A stretch of DNA of 64,000 nt from Clostridiales bacterium. GTDB taxonomy: Bacteria; Bacillota; Clostridia; Lachnospirales; WQUN01. Under the pieces are notes generated by a model, which worked only from the letters and a program-made list of their open reading frames with translations, made no database searches and had not been told where the DNA came from. The DNA lies in the NCBI GenBank assembly GCA_031269465.1, contig JAISZB010000138.1:1-64000 (forward strand). The letters are read 5' to 3'. The position numbers and the translations under genes are program-made. Shown here piece by piece: positions 25,964 through 36,206 of this stretch (the stretch's first letter is position 1; each line of letters begins with the position of its first letter).

Positions 25964-26860
25964 ATGAACTACCTGAAGAACAATCCGCGCAAATGCATCA
26001 CAGTTGCGGCCTATCTAGCCGCAGCGGCAATCTGCGGCCCCATCCTGCATGTTTCCGGAGTCGTTATGATCCTTACGCTAGCGCTTCTTACATTAGCCCT
26101 TATTATAATTTTCCTCCCTGCAACCCTTGCCGTTGCTGGCAATTACCTCTATGCCACAGGAAGCGCCGAGCGGGCTGTCCCCATTCTAAAAAAAGCCATA
26201 GACAAAAACACGCCAAGCCCCGCCGCCCACGTGAATTACGCCATATACCTGGTGAGGGGCGGAAAGGGAGAAGACGCCCTCTACTACTTGGACAAGGCCT
26301 CAAAGCTTAAGCCTGACATCATGACTCAAAAAAATATCGAACTGACTAAGGCCAGTTGCTTTTGGACCATCGGCAAAGTCGATGACGCCGTAAATATCTT
26401 GGAGGCTATGAGGGAAAAATTTGAATATGTAAATGCCCATGTGCTTACAACCCTGGGATATATGCACTTTCTTCAGGGAAATCTAGAAAAGGCTGAAGAC
26501 ATCACACGGCAGGCGATAGAAGACTCGCCTGAAACCGGTTCAGCTTGGGATAATTTAGGGCAGATAAGCTTCAAGCGCGGAGATTTCGAAAGCGCCAAGG
26601 CGCATTTTGAAAAAGCCGTCGAGTACAAGGCCGACCTCCCTGACAGCCATTACTACCTAGGACTCCTCGCAGAGCGGGAGAACAGTCTTTTCGAGGCTAG
26701 AGACTGCTATTTAAGAGCTTCATCATGCAATATATCAGCCCTTAACACTGTCACAAGGCAACAGATAGACGACAGGCTGAGAGCGATAAAGGAAGCCTTG
26801 GATGCTCAGGATGCAGGCGAAGAAGCTGAGAGTCCGAGTGATGAGGAGGAACCCAGCTAA
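25964..26860 (+). CDS. TPR repeat protein, membrane-anchored
   Basis: 298 residues from the ATG at 25964, which is preceded by AGGAGGG; the frame is open from 25916 but lacks a good ribosome site. Two adjacent hydrophobic stretches (about 13-55) form an N-terminal membrane anchor. Tetratricopeptide-type helical pairs follow, for example SPAAHVNYAIYLVRGGKGED, VLTTLGYMHFLQGNLEKAED, SAWDNLGQISFKRGDFESAK and DSHYYLGLLAERENSLFEAR. The C terminus is acidic. It is likely a cytoplasmic or surface scaffold for protein interactions; no partner is evident from neighbours. Confidence 0.85.
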   Translation: MNYLKNNPRKCITVAAYLAAAAICGPILHVSGVVMILTLALLTLALIIIFLPATLAVAGNYLYATGSAERAVPILKKAIDKNTPSPAAHVNYAIYLVRGGKGEDALYYLDKASKLKPDIMTQKNIELTKASCFWTIGKVDDAVNILEAMREKFEYVNAHVLTTLGYMHFLQGNLEKAEDITRQAIEDSPETGSAWDNLGQISFKRGDFESAKAHFEKAVEYKADLPDSHYYLGLLAERENSLFEARDCYLRASSCNISALNTVTRQQIDDRLRAIKEALDAQDAGEEAESPSDEEEPS

Positions 26861-26926
26861 AAGCGCTGCGCCCGCGAAGAGGAATGGCCGGGCCGCTTCC
26901 TCATTGAACCCGATTGCTTCCTTTTC

Positions 26927-26983
26927 TATGCTGATTTTCATGGAAAATTACCTTTTAAAGAGCATTGAATGAAAATCGGCATA
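26927..26983. repeat. Solo short palindrome, outer arms only (ATTTTCAT type)
   Basis: A 57-bp form, TATGCTGATTTTCATGG ... AAATTACCTTTTAAAGAGCA ... TTGAATGAAAATCGGCATA, with the core missing. It lies just after the TPR gene. Confidence 0.8.
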
Positions 26984-27112
26984 GCGGCAATGGAACCCTC
27001 CATTTTAAGGCATAGGCGGCCCGCCATAGTTTTTGGCATTTGCTAAGAAAAATGAAGCTGACCGATGAGATTTAAGAAACAATAATATAAAGTCAACATA
27101 GGAGGTTAATTA

Positions 27113-29209
27113 ATGAAAATCTACTCGTCCGGCAACATCAGAAACGTGGCCGTCCTGGGCCATAGCGGCTCTGGCAAAACTACAATCATGGAGGCCGCGC
27201 TGAACATCGCAAAGATTACAACGCGCCAAGGCCGGGTCGAGGACGGAAACACCGTCAGCGACTACGATGCGGAGGAAATCCGCAGGAAGGTCTCCATCAG
27301 CGCTTCGATCATCCCGATAGAATGGCTGGACAATAAGATAAATTTCATTGACGCTCCAGGCTATTTCGATTTTGTAGGCGAGGTGAAAGAAGCCCTCGCG
27401 GCTGCGGATCTCGCGCTTATAGTCGTCTCAGCTAAATCCGGAGTAGAGGTAGGCACTGAAAAAGCTTGGGAATTCGCCACAGAGCTTGGAATTCCCAAGA
27501 TCATTTTCGTAAATAGCATGGATGATGAAAACGCTGATCTTGACAAGGTCGTTGACGAACTGAAAAACTCATTTGGAAAGAGCATCGCGCCCTTGCAGGT
27601 GCCTTTCAAGGAAAACGATAAATTCGCGGGATTTGTAAACGCCATCAAAAAAGAGGGCAGAAGATTTGTAAACGGCAGGACTGAGCCGTGCGAAGTGCCT
27701 GAGGGCATGGAAGCCGAGGTGGAAGTCATGCATGCGATGATAGAGGAAGCGGTTGCGGAAACCAGCGATGAGCTTATGGAAAAATTCTTTATGGAAGAGC
27801 CTTTCACTGTGGAAGAAATCCATGAAGGCATCCGCTCCGGAATTGAATCAAACTCTGTAACGCCAGTATTTTGCGGCGCGGCCGTAAGCCAGATAGGCGT
27901 GCGCGTCCTCATGAACTCTATAATAGAGTACGCTCCGTCAGCTGAGCGCATGAGAAAGGCAATTGACGCGCTGGATGTCAAGGCCGGCAAAGAGGCTGAG
28001 ATCGGCTGCACGGACAATGATCCTCTCGCAGCCTTCGTCTTCAAGACGATCGCTGATCCTTTCGTAGGGCGCCTGAGCATCTTCAGGGTTTTCTCAGGGA
28101 TGATAAAAAAAGACACGCCTCTTTACAACGCAAGCTCAGACGCTTTTGAAAAAGCCGGGCATCTGTATATAATGCGAGGCAAAGAGCAGATTGAAGTCGA
28201 TGAAATACACGCCGGTGACATAGGAGCGATAGCCAAGCTCCAAGCCACCGCGACTCAGAACACATTAAGCTCGAGGGAGCGCCCCTTGGAGCTGAAAAAA
28301 ATCGACTTTCCAGAGCCCCTTCTATCCATGGCAGTCGTGCCAAAGGGCAAAGGCGACGAAGACAAGATCTCCCAAGCTTTCTCGAAGCTTCTTGAAGAGG
28401 ATAAAACCATGCGCTTCGAGATAAACAAGGATACGAAGCAGACAATAGTCTACGGCCAGGGCGACAGCCATTTGGATGTGCTCGTCAACAAGCTGAAAAA
28501 CAAGTACAAAATAGATGTAGCCTTGGAAACTCCCGTCATTCCTTACAGGGAAATGATAAAGAGCAAAATCCGCGTCCAGGGCAAGTACAAGAAGCAATCC
28601 GGCGGCCACGGCCAGTACGGCGACGTCCATATGGAATTTGAGCCTTCCGGGGATTTAAGCGCGCCCTATGTATTTGAAGAGAAGATCGTAGGCGGCGTAG
28701 TGCCGCGCCAGTATTTTCCGGCTGTTGAAAAGGGCATACAGGAGTGCGTAAAGGCAGGCCCCCTTGCGGCCTTTCCTGTTGTAGGCATAAAGGCTACCCT
28801 TGTATTCGGCTCGTACCATGCTGTCGACTCATCGGAAATGGCGTTTAAAATGGCAGCATCCATGGCCTTCAAGGACGGGTTCATGAAAGCCAAGCCCACT
28901 ATTTTGGAGCCGATCGCAAAGGTCGACGTCTATGTGCCAGACGACTACACCGGAGACATCATGGGTGATATGAACAAGCGCAGGGGCAGAATCCTGGGCA
29001 TGGACAAGGTAGGCGCGAATCAGAGGATATCAGCTGAGGTTCCGATGGCTGAAATATTCAAATACACCTCTGACCTGCGCTCGATGACTCAAGGCAGAGG
29101 CCGCTACACTATGGAATTCCTCCGCTATGAGGAAGCGCCCGCAGAGGTGCAGCTGAAGGTCATTGAAGCCAGGAAGAAAGAGCTCGAAGCTATAAGGGAT
29201 AAAGAGTAG
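27113..29209 (+). CDS. Elongation factor G-like GTPase (EF-G paralogue)
   Basis: 698 residues with the five-domain layout of EF-G. The P-loop is GHSGSGKTT (16-24). The G3 motif is DAPGYFDF instead of the canonical DTPGHVDF. The G4 motif is NSMD instead of NKMD. Switch I lacks the usual QERGITI and reads DYDAEEIRRKVSISAS. Domain IV keeps GGHGQYGDVHMEFEP and the C terminus MAEIFKYTSDLRSMTQGRG. These changes mark the EF-G-like paralogue common in Clostridia, not the main translocase. Its role (ribosome recycling, stress or other) is not established. AGGAGG lies 7 nt before the ATG; a terminator follows. Confidence 0.9.
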   Translation: MKIYSSGNIRNVAVLGHSGSGKTTIMEAALNIAKITTRQGRVEDGNTVSDYDAEEIRRKVSISASIIPIEWLDNKINFIDAPGYFDFVGEVKEALAAADLALIVVSAKSGVEVGTEKAWEFATELGIPKIIFVNSMDDENADLDKVVDELKNSFGKSIAPLQVPFKENDKFAGFVNAIKKEGRRFVNGRTEPCEVPEGMEAEVEVMHAMIEEAVAETSDELMEKFFMEEPFTVEEIHEGIRSGIESNSVTPVFCGAAVSQIGVRVLMNSIIEYAPSAERMRKAIDALDVKAGKEAEIGCTDNDPLAAFVFKTIADPFVGRLSIFRVFSGMIKKDTPLYNASSDAFEKAGHLYIMRGKEQIEVDEIHAGDIGAIAKLQATATQNTLSSRERPLELKKIDFPEPLLSMAVVPKGKGDEDKISQAFSKLLEEDKTMRFEINKDTKQTIVYGQGDSHLDVLVNKLKNKYKIDVALETPVIPYREMIKSKIRVQGKYKKQSGGHGQYGDVHMEFEPSGDLSAPYVFEEKIVGGVVPRQYFPAVEKGIQECVKAGPLAAFPVVGIKATLVFGSYHAVDSSEMAFKMAASMAFKDGFMKAKPTILEPIAKVDVYVPDDYTGDIMGDMNKRRGRILGMDKVGANQRISAEVPMAEIFKYTSDLRSMTQGRGRYTMEFLRYEEAPAEVQLKVIEARKKELEAIRDKE

Positions 29210-29215
29210 GAAAAG

Positions 29216-29270
29216 AAAAAGGATCCGGGAAGGCAAGGGCGAAAGCCCAAGCTCAGCGGATCCTTTTATA
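29216..29270 (+). terminator. Intrinsic terminator of the EF-G-like gene
   Basis: The outer stem AAAAAGGATCCG/CGGATCCTTTT has a nested GGGCGAAAGCCC hairpin. The downstream T run is short (TTTTATA). Confidence 0.82.
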
Positions 29271-29395
29271 ATGATTTGCAGCAATGCGCATTTGGAGCTT
29301 GAGCAACCGCTTTCAATGCGCGAAATGACAGCGTCAATCGCACCGCTGTATAGCCAAGCCCCAAACCAGGCAGCTTCAAATGCAAATCAACGCTA
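29267..29395 (-). repeat. Interspersed palindromic repeat, TTTGCAG-end type
   Basis: The ends are TATAATGATTTGCAGCAATG and CAAATGCAAATCAACGCTA. The core contains TGCGCGAAATGACAGCGTCA and ATCGCACCGCTGTATAGCC. It overlaps the tail of the EF-G terminator. Confidence 0.7.
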
Positions 29396-29432
29396 GATGC
29401 TATGAATAATCCTGCCTGAAAGACATTTCATT

Positions 29433-29521
29433 TATACTGATTTGGACTGAAAGCTGCTCTTTTGAAGCCTCAATTGATAATCGAGCTCCAAAGAAGGCAT
29501 GCTTGAGAGCAAATCGACATG
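29433..29521. repeat. Interspersed palindrome, shortened and diverged
   Basis: The left end is TATACTGATTTGGACTGAAAG and the right end GAGAGCAAATCGACATG. Only the outer arms and GATAATCGAGCTCCAAA remain. Confidence 0.55.
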
Positions 29522-29543
29522 TCCGCGTGAAATTTCAAGCCTT

Positions 29544-30206
29544 CTAAGACAAGCCCAGTCTTAGAAGGAAGAACATTAAAACTATATGGAAAGCGGTGCC
29601 TCCCATGACAAACAGGTGAAACAGCTCATGAAAGCCAAACCATTTGAAATTCAGCCTAGGCCACTTAACGGCGTAGATCACCGCTCCCAGTGTGTATGTC
29701 ATGCCGCCCGCAAATAAAAGCCAGATTCCCGCAGCCGGCAGGACGCGTATAAGAGGGTACAGAGCTATGAGGACTATCCAGCCCATTGATACGTAAATGC
29801 TTGTGGAAAGCCATCTTGGAGCGTCAATCCAAAAAGCTTTGAGCAGAATCCCCGCCACGGCGATAGCCCAAACCAAGCCGAAAAGCGTCCAGCCCCAGGC
29901 GCCTCGAAGCGGCACCAGGCATATCGGCGTATACGTCCCGGCTATCAGAACGAATATCATCATATGATCTATCCTGCGCAAAATGTTGCTGGCATGCTCT
30001 GAGATAGGAAGCATATGATAAATGCTGCTTGCGGCGTACAGCAGAAGAAGCGCCGCGCTGAAAATGGAGAAAGAGACTACATGCCACACAGTGGCGTGCA
30101 GGGCGGACTGAATGATGAGAAGCACTGAGCATGGAATAGCCAGCATAAATCCCACCAAATGCGTCAGGCAGCTTATTGGATCCTTCAATTTTGACAATGG
30201 CTTCAC
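29544..30206 (-). CDS. Hemolysin III / PAQR family membrane protein
   Basis: 220 residues with seven hydrophobic segments. Conserved family positions are DPISCLTHLVGF at the N terminus, AASSIYHML, RIDHMMIFVLIAGTYTPICL, and the C-terminal HELFHLFVMGGTAFH with the metal-binding histidines. The family (YqfA/HlyIII) is related to eukaryotic adiponectin receptors. The bacterial function is uncertain: haemolysis was reported for one member, and a hydrolase-like metal site is conserved. The start is GTG at 30206 with GAGGAC close upstream. Confidence 0.92.
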   Translation of the reverse strand: MKPLSKLKDPISCLTHLVGFMLAIPCSVLLIIQSALHATVWHVVSFSIFSAALLLLYAASSIYHMLPISEHASNILRRIDHMMIFVLIAGTYTPICLVPLRGAWGWTLFGLVWAIAVAGILLKAFWIDAPRWLSTSIYVSMGWIVLIALYPLIRVLPAAGIWLLFAGGMTYTLGAVIYAVKWPRLNFKWFGFHELFHLFVMGGTAFHIVLMFFLLRLGLS

Positions 30207-30571
30207 CGTCCTCTTCTACAATCTGAAATTCACTGTTATTCCGGTTCGCTCTAAATAGGCGTTCGCCTCATCCTCTGCCGCGGGCTTAATCAAGATGCAA
30301 AATCGAGACTTTCTCATTCTCTTCAATATATGCAAATGCGCGTTCAAACGAGGCAATTTCGAAGAGATTTTCCTCTCCAGTATTTTTCGAAGAACATTGC
30401 TATATTATCAAATACGTATAAATATCATGCATGTCTGTCAATTTGCTTATTTTTTTATTTAAATTGAAAAAAGAAATGAGAAAATTTTATCTTGGCTTTC
30501 CTAGCTTTCAAAAGTTTTATTGGAGCTTTTTCTGCGCTTTTTGGAATGCATTGAAGCTTTGGGCGGAGGAT
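30207..30571. other. Intergenic stretch without a gene
   Basis: AT-rich in its second half. No gene, RNA or repeat copy was recognised; it should contain the HlyIII promoter. Confidence 0.4.
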
Positions 30572-30673
30572 TATGCGGATATACGTCAAATGTACCGGCT
30601 TTAGAGCTTGACTGCGCACTTCCGCTCTGTATAATCAAGCTTCAAAATGGGAACTTTCATGCGCGATAAGCAT
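30572..30673 (-). repeat. Interspersed palindromic repeat, diverged
   Basis: The left arm is GATATACGTCAAATGTACCGG, followed by AGAGCTTGACTG and TCTGTATAATCAAGCTTC. The right end GCGCGATAAGCATG is poorly matched. Confidence 0.55.
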
Positions 30674-30798
30674 GCAAGGCCCTTTGGCGTCAAATGAGCC
30701 TGATTTACAGCTTGAATGAAACTTTCACGTTTTATGGCATATCTACTGCGGGTTAAGTGCAACTATTTAGCTAGGCCATCCTCTTTCACCTTGCAAGC

Positions 30799-30930
30799 TA
30801 TAATGCTTTTCATAGAAAACTGCCTTTTTTGGAGCTTGACTGTACAGCGAGTGCAAAAGCCGATATCAATCGCGCCACTCTATGGATAATCAAGCTCTAA
30901 AATCGGTACATTTGACTGCAAATCGGTATA
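30799..30930 (+). repeat. Interspersed palindromic repeat, hybrid ends
   Basis: The left end is of the CTTTTCAT type (TATAATGCTTTTCATAG). The right end is of the TTTGCAG type (TTTGACTGCAAATCGGTATA). The core is complete (GTACAGCGAGTGCAAAAGCC, GGATAATCAAGCTC). The mismatched ends suggest recombination between two subtypes. Confidence 0.83.
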
Positions 30931-31572
30931 ATAGAATAGGCGGGCAGTGTCATATGCAAATTAGAAAGGCATGCAAACCTCAATTGTATTGTCTCTAATC
31001 CCGATGATATTATACCGCATTATTCACTGATTTTCATATGACTGAAAATCAGCATATGATGATGGCTGCTGATTTTGGCGCTTGACTGTCCAAAGAGCTG
31101 TTTCCTCTTTTAGCCGTTCAAAATCTCTCTTTGCTCAGATTTTTTGGAACTGTTCCGACAAATCTATTTGCATTATTCACCAGTCAAAAGAGCATAAAAT
31201 TCTTGCAGAAAAGTTAAAAATTTAAGAGAATATATGTTTGAATTTGAAAAACTTATCAATGAATTTGTATAATTCTTAGATGATGTATATGTTTAAATAA
31301 ATTATATGGATAAATATAGCAGCATTATCGACAAAATTATTCAAAATGACAGTCACTTTGCAAAACGTCGGAATAGCTATGATTTTTTCGGCAATGCCAG
31401 AAATTCTATTTACGACGATATATTTGATTGCGCATGCATCTAAACTGCATTTCTTTGCAGACGATGCTAAATGCTTGCGTCTGCCGTCGGATCTGCGCCC
31501 AGGGTTAATCCTAAGCCGGTTTATCTGCCTTGACGCGTTGCAGGACGCCGGCGGTACAATCGTGGGAGCAGA

Positions 31573-32646
31573 ATGAGCCGCGACCGGGGCGAGAAGGTCT
31601 TGCCGGCCTGCGGCGAAGCGTACTTGCCGGTTGATCCCAGCATGCCGCAGAGCTTCATTTTCCTCCGCAACGAGGCGAAGCGCGCTCGCAAGTACGGGGC
31701 GTGGCTGAAATTATGATTCACTTTCGGATCCTAAGCCTGATCTCGGCGGAGTGTCGCTGGAGAAGTGAATGGAAGAGCTTGAAGCGGTTATAGACGCTAT
31801 GCTGGGAGGCGAGAAAAATGGGCAGTCTTGCGAGGGCGAGGAAATAAATTCGATGCGCAACGCAAGCTGGCGCTGATGAGATGCGGGGCCGATGTGAAAA
31901 TCTATCGGGACGAGCTTTCCGAAGGATTCGCCGCTCCCGCTAACGGCTGCGAATGGGGTCCTGGATCGCGGCGCTATAATGATTATCATAGAAAATCCCT
32001 TTTTTAGCTTGATTATACAGTGTCTCGATGGACAAGCTAAAAAAGGAGCATTGAATGAAAAACGGTATATGCTGGATCCAGGCTAGCGCATGACGGGTAA
32101 ACTTATGAAGCAGTTCAAGCGCGCATGGCTCAGTCCTGCTGGCTGCCCGCCGACTCTTTACAGGGAGCCCGCGCGAATGCTTCCGAGTGGAAGCAACCCG
32201 CTGGAACCCACGCGCTTACAGAAAAGGCGATATTGCATCAAACCAGCGAGGGATAAGGAGATCAGCGTTAAAAGGAAATGCCCATCCTCCGAAGACTGTT
32301 CCCGAACAGCGGGAGGAAATCTAATTCAGACGCGGAAGCTGGCTATAGCGCGGATCCTAATAGAGGCCTGGCGATGGTTCTATGGCCCCACATTATGCTT
32401 GCAATCTCTCAGAGCCGGCATCTTCCGGGCTATAGGCTTATTTGGAAAGGAAACTTGAGAAAAAATAATGCAAAACAGAGCTTCTTCGCAACATCTCTTG
32501 ACCGGATTGCAAGTTTGGGGATGCCCTATTTTGATGGAGGGTTCGTGATGCAGGATGAGCGCGTGAATCTCGAAGCATATTTGTATAGGCCATGCCCTGG
32601 GCTAGAGGGCAACGGCATCGCGTCAAGGATTATGGATGAGGTTTAA
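31573..32646 (+). pseudogene. Decayed coding remnants, possibly of phage origin
   Basis: No intact gene, but coding-like peptides occur in shifting frames: SMPQSFIFLRNEAKRARKYG (31573-31716), a stretch starting MEELEAVIDAML (about 31769), KFDAQRKLALMRCGADVKIY in another frame (about 31844-31985), and a longer frame from 32278 (122 codons). A palindromic repeat (31975-32069) interrupts them. The pieces are reminiscent of small phage structural proteins, but that is an impression only. Base composition is higher in GC than the flanking AT-rich DNA. Confidence 0.3.
31975..32069 (+). repeat. Interspersed palindromic repeat, shortened core
   Basis: The ends are TATAATGATTATCATAG and TTGAATGAAAAACGGTATA. 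The core is reduced to AGCTTGATTATACAGTGTC ... GATGGACAAGCT. It sits within the decayed coding region. Confidence 0.78.
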
Positions 32647-32748
32647 AAGGGCCCGATAAAACGCACGGCTATCATTAAAAATAGAAACCCGGGAATGAAA
32701 GGGCATAAGACTTGCTGGAAGAGATGGAGCAGACGAAGAGTAAGAAGC

Positions 32749-32899
32749 TATGCTGATTTGCACTGAAAGCATCTATTTTGAAACTTGTTCCTATTTTGGA
32801 GCTTGATTATACAGAAAGCGCGATTGATATCGGCATTCCGTACCTGCAAAGTGGCTCGTCAAGCTCCAAAATAGGTGCATTTGACTGCAAATCGGTATA
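32749..32899 (+). repeat. Interspersed palindromic repeat, TTTGCA-end type
   Basis: The ends are TATGCTGATTTGCACTGAAA and TTTGACTGCAAATCGGTATA. There is a partial duplication of the left arm (CATCTATTTTGAAACTTG then CCTATTTTGGAGCTTG). The core is ACAGAAAGCGCGATTGATAT ... TCGTCAAGCTCC. Confidence 0.82.
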
Positions 32900-32954
32900 T
32901 ATATTTAAGGTTGGAAAATCCAGCATTTGTAGAGCAGGAGCTTTCTGCCTTAAA

Positions 32955-34946
32955 TCAACTGAGCCTTTTTAGAATCTCCACGGCTTTCTCCGCGACACGC
33001 TCCGCGTCAAAGCCGAACTTCTTGAACAGAAGATCCGCAGGCGCCGATGCTCCAAATGTTTCCATGCCAATTACGTCTCCGTCCAAGCCCGTATACTTGT
33101 GCCATCCAAACGAAGCTCCTGCTTCCACGGCGAGCCTCGCCCTCACCTTGTTCGGCAGGATTGATTCCTTGTACGATTCATCCTGCTCTTCGAAGACTTC
33201 AAGCGAAGGGGCGCTGATTGCCCTGGCGTTAACGCCTTTCTCCTTTAGGAGAGAGGCGGCCTTTAAAATAAGCTGAACCTCGGAGCCTGTGGCTATGAGT
33301 ATGATATCAGGCGTCTCCTTGACAGAGTCCTTTATTACATACGCTCCTCTTAAAGCGCCTTTGCCCGTTTCCGGCATCAGCGGGAGATTCTGCCTGCTAA
33401 GGGCCAATGCCGTGGGGCCTTTTCGGGTCAAGGCCAGATACCATCCTGCGGCAGTCTCATGGGTGTCGCATGGCCTTACGACAGTAAGTCCAGGAATGCT
33501 TCTCAGCGCCGCCAAATGCTCGATGGGCTGGTGGGTTGGCCCGTCCTCCCCCACTCCTATGCTGTCGTGGGTCATGATGTATGTGACAGGGAGCTTCATC
33601 ATTGCAGCCAGGCGGATAGCGGGCTTCATGTAGTCAGAGAACACGAAGAAACCCGCAATGTACGGCCGGAGCCCTCCATGAAGCGACATGCCGTTTGCGA
33701 TGGCGGTCATTGCGTGCTCCCTTATGCCGAAATGCAGGTTGGCTCCGGAATGATCTTCCGGAGAGAAGTCGCCTTTGCCTTTCATCAGGGTCTTGGTAGA
33801 CGGGGCCAAATCGGCTGAACCTCCGATGAGATTTGGGATCCAATTGGAAAGCTTATTCAAAACCTGCTCAGATGAGATGCGGGTAGCTAAATTCCCCTCA
33901 TAGCTCCAAAAATCTTCTTTCGTCAGAAGATCCAGCGGCAACTTGCTTTCATGCCATATATTCCACTGCTCAAAGTCTTCAGGATGCTCTATGGAATAGC
34001 TCTTCATAAGGCGGTTCCATTTGTCTTCTTCCAAGGCCTTTTCGGATGAGATTATTTCAAAGTGCTTGCGAACTTCTTCAGGAACGAAAAAATCCTCCTC
34101 ATAATCCCATCCAAGGCCTTTCTTCGTTAGCGCCAGTTCATCCGCCCCCAAGGGCTCTCCGTGAGCAGAAGCCTTGCCCTGCTTGTTAGGCGCGCCATAT
34201 CCGATAATGGTTTTTATCTCTATTATTGAAGGCTTGCCTTTTTCTTCTTTGGCGCTTTCAATTGCCTGGGATATGGAGGAAACATCGTTTCCATCATCAA
34301 CCCTTTGAACATGCCATCCGTAGGCGTCAAACCTTTTAAGCGCATCCTCGCGAAATGCTATGCCAGTGCTTCCCTCTATGGTTATATTGTTCGAATCATA
34401 GAGAAGAATAAGCTTCCCCAGGCCCAAAGTTCCGGCAAGAGACGCGGCTTCAGCGGAAATGCCCTCCATGAGGCACCCGTCCCCGCAAAGAGCATACGTG
34501 AAATGATCCACAATCTCAAAGCCGGGCTTGTTGAATCTGCTTGCAAGATAGCTTTCGGCCCAGGCGAAGCCCACGGCGTTCGCTATGCCTTGCCCTAGAG
34601 GGCCGGTGGTGACTTCAACCCCTGTTGTATGGCCGTATTCTGGATGTCCCGGCGTAAGGCTTCCCAGCTGCCTGAAATTCTTAAGATCCTCTATTTCAAG
34701 GCCGTATCCGAACAGATGCAAAAGAGAGTAAATGAGAGTAGAGCCGTGCCCTGCCGATAAGACGAATCTGTCTCTGTCCTTCCAGCAAGGATTAGCGGGG
34801 TTGATTTTTAAAAACTTGCTCCAAAGAGCGTAAGCTGCGGGCGCTGCTCCCATAGGCAGTCCCGGGTGGCCGCTTTTGGCCTTCTGGACAGCCTCAGCGC
34901 TAAGAATTCTTATAGTGTTTATTGCCAGCTGGTCGATTGGCTGCAT
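32955..34946 (-). CDS. tkt: Transketolase
   Basis: A 663-residue thiamine diphosphate enzyme of the pentose phosphate pathway. It moves two-carbon units and supplies erythrose-4-phosphate. Motifs: [40 protein letters not shown], the TPP/Mg motif GDGCLMEG...[31 protein letters not shown] and the C-terminal ATGSEV. The start is ATG 34946 (MQPIDQL), with AAAGGTG 6 nt upstream; earlier in-frame codons lie inside the preceding gene. The talC stop codon ends 1 nt before this ATG, so translation is probably coupled. Confidence 0.97.
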   Translation of the reverse strand: MQPIDQLAINTIRILSAEAVQKAKSGHPGLPMGAAPAAYALWSKFLKINPANPCWKDRDRFVLSAGHGSTLIYSLLHLFGYGLEIEDLKNFRQLGSLTPGHPEYGHTTGVEVTTGPLGQGIANAVGFAWAESYLASRFNKPGFEIVDHFTYALCGDGCLMEGISAEAASLAGTLGLGKLILLYDSNNITIEGSTGIAFREDALKRFDAYGWHVQRVDDGNDVSSISQAIESAKEEKGKPSIIEIKTIIGYGAPNKQGKASAHGEPLGADELALTKKGLGWDYEEDFFVPEEVRKHFEIISSEKALEEDKWNRLMKSYSIEHPEDFEQWNIWHESKLPLDLLTKEDFWSYEGNLATRISSEQVLNKLSNWIPNLIGGSADLAPSTKTLMKGKGDFSPEDHSGANLHFGIREHAMTAIANGMSLHGGLRPYIAGFFVFSDYMKPAIRLAAMMKLPVTYIMTHDSIGVGEDGPTHQPIEHLAALRSIPGLTVVRPCDTHETAAGWYLALTRKGPTALALSRQNLPLMPETGKGALRGAYVIKDSVKETPDIILIATGSEVQLILKAASLLKEKGVNARAISAPSLEVFEEQDESYKESILPNKVRARLAVEAGASFGWHKYTGLDGDVIGMETFGASAPADLLFKKFGFDAERVAEKAVEILKRLS

Positions 34947-34947
34947 T

Positions 34948-35601
34948 CTATTCACCTTTCTTAGGAACTGACTCCCAGTCCGTAAGGAACTTGGCAATTC
35001 CCGCGTCTGTCAGAGGATGCTTGATCATTTGGACTATAACGCTGTAAGGGACGGTAGCGATATGCGCGCCTATCCTGGCGGCCTCTATCACATGTATCGG
35101 ATGGCGTATGCTTGCCGCGATTATTTCGGTTTTTATTTCGTGGATGTTGAAGATATCGACTATCTCTTCAATAAGGTTCATGCCGTCGAATCCGATGTCA
35201 TCCAGCCTTCCCAAGAACGGGCTGACGTATGTGGCGCCCGCCCTAGCCGCAAGGAGCGCTTGCGTTGAAGAAAAGATGAGGGTGACATTTGTCTTGATGC
35301 CTTCCGACGTCAGGATTTTCACAGCCTTCAAGCCTTCCGCCGTCATAGGTATTTTAATGACGATATTTGGATGGATCTTAGCCAAGGGCCTTGCCTCTTC
35401 AACCATTCCCCTGTAGTCCAGCTTAATGACCTCGGCGCTTATGGGCCCGTCCACAATTGATGTTATTTCCTTTACGACCTCGACAAAGTCTCTGCCTTCT
35501 TTGGCTATTAAAGACGGGTTTGTGGTCACCCCGCAAATGACTCCAAGATCATTGGCTTCCCTGATATGCTCGGTGTTGGCCGTGTCCAAGAATAGCTTCA
35601 T
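34948..35601 (-). CDS. Transaldolase-like protein (TalC/fructose-6-phosphate aldolase family)
   Basis: 217 residues, the usual length of the short decameric TalC/FSA family. The N terminus [13 protein letters not shown] and [11 protein letters not shown] are family signatures. The Schiff-base lysine is in [14 protein letters not shown]. It either transfers dihydroxyacetone units (transaldolase) or cleaves fructose-6-phosphate; adjacency to tkt favours a transaldolase. The ATG at 35601 has only GAAAGA nearby, but a strong AAGGGAGGA lies 31 nt upstream, separated by a 9-bp hairpin. The frame is open back to a TTG at 35643, which is less likely. Confidence 0.92.
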   Translation of the reverse strand: MKLFLDTANTEHIREANDLGVICGVTTNPSLIAKEGRDFVEVVKEITSIVDGPISAEVIKLDYRGMVEEARPLAKIHPNIVIKIPMTAEGLKAVKILTSEGIKTNVTLIFSSTQALLAARAGATYVSPFLGRLDDIGFDGMNLIEEIVDIFNIHEIKTEIIAASIRHPIHVIEAARIGAHIATVPYSVIVQMIKHPLTDAGIAKFLTDWESVPKKGE

Positions 35602-35640
35602 ATTCTTTCGCGCATGCGTTTGCGCACGCGCTCCTCCCTT
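35602..35640 (-). promoter_or_regulatory. Ribosome binding site with hairpin in the SD-to-start spacer (talC)
   Basis: SD AAGGGAGG (35633-35640) and one A precede a perfect 9-bp stem. GCGCGUGCG (35623-35631) pairs with CGCAUGCGC (35610-35618) across a CAAA loop. GAAAGAAU (8 nt) then leads to ATG 35601. Folded, the SD-to-ATG spacing is 9 nt. Confidence 0.75.
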
Positions 35641-35736
35641 CAAATTCTGATGCTGCGCTTTTAATTATTCCATAGCACTCATTTTTCCCATTTGCTTGGG
35701 AACGCAATCCTCATTCCATAAGATGCATGCCGATTT

Positions 35737-35805
35737 ATATGCTGATTTGCATATGAAATTTCCTGTTTTGGAGCTTGACTGTACAGCGAGTGCGCTCTTA
35801 AGATA
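35737..35805 (+). repeat. Left arm of an interspersed palindrome, truncated
   Basis: TATATGCTGATTTGCATATG and GGAGCTTGACTGTACAGCGA are present; the right arm is missing. Confidence 0.6.
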
Positions 35806-35887
35806 TGGGGCTTGCTTTAGGCAATATATAAAAAGGTGCAAGCCTTATGGCTGCGCCTATTGCTTTCGTTTTTCAGATGTTCAGCCT

Positions 35888-35980
35888 TATACTGAAGATC
35901 TGCATATGAAAGTTCCGATCATGAAGCTGATTATACAGAGCTTACTCCATAATCAGCACATTTGACTGCAAATCGGCATA
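35888..35980 (+). repeat. Interspersed palindromic repeat, shortened
   Basis: The ends are TATACTGAAGATCTGCATATG and TTTGACTGCAAATCGGCATA. The core is reduced to AAGCTGATTATACAGAGC ... CCATAATCAGC. A further decayed fragment may lie at 36065-36165 (TTTTGGAGTTTGATCATCC). Confidence 0.68.
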
Positions 35981-36206
35981 CTTGGATTTAAGGATCTCAT
36001 TATTCACTTTCACGCTGCAAGTCCGGACTTAAGACCGGACTCCTATGCACAGGCCGTCATATTTCTATTTGAAGTCATATGCTCCCATTTTGGAGTTTGA
36101 TCATCCACTTTCAAGCATTGCCGCCACCATGCTTCAAAACAGGCGGCTTCATGTGCAAGTGAAAATGCATCCGCTGTAAAAGAGCATTGTACAGCTGTTT
36201 AACCTC

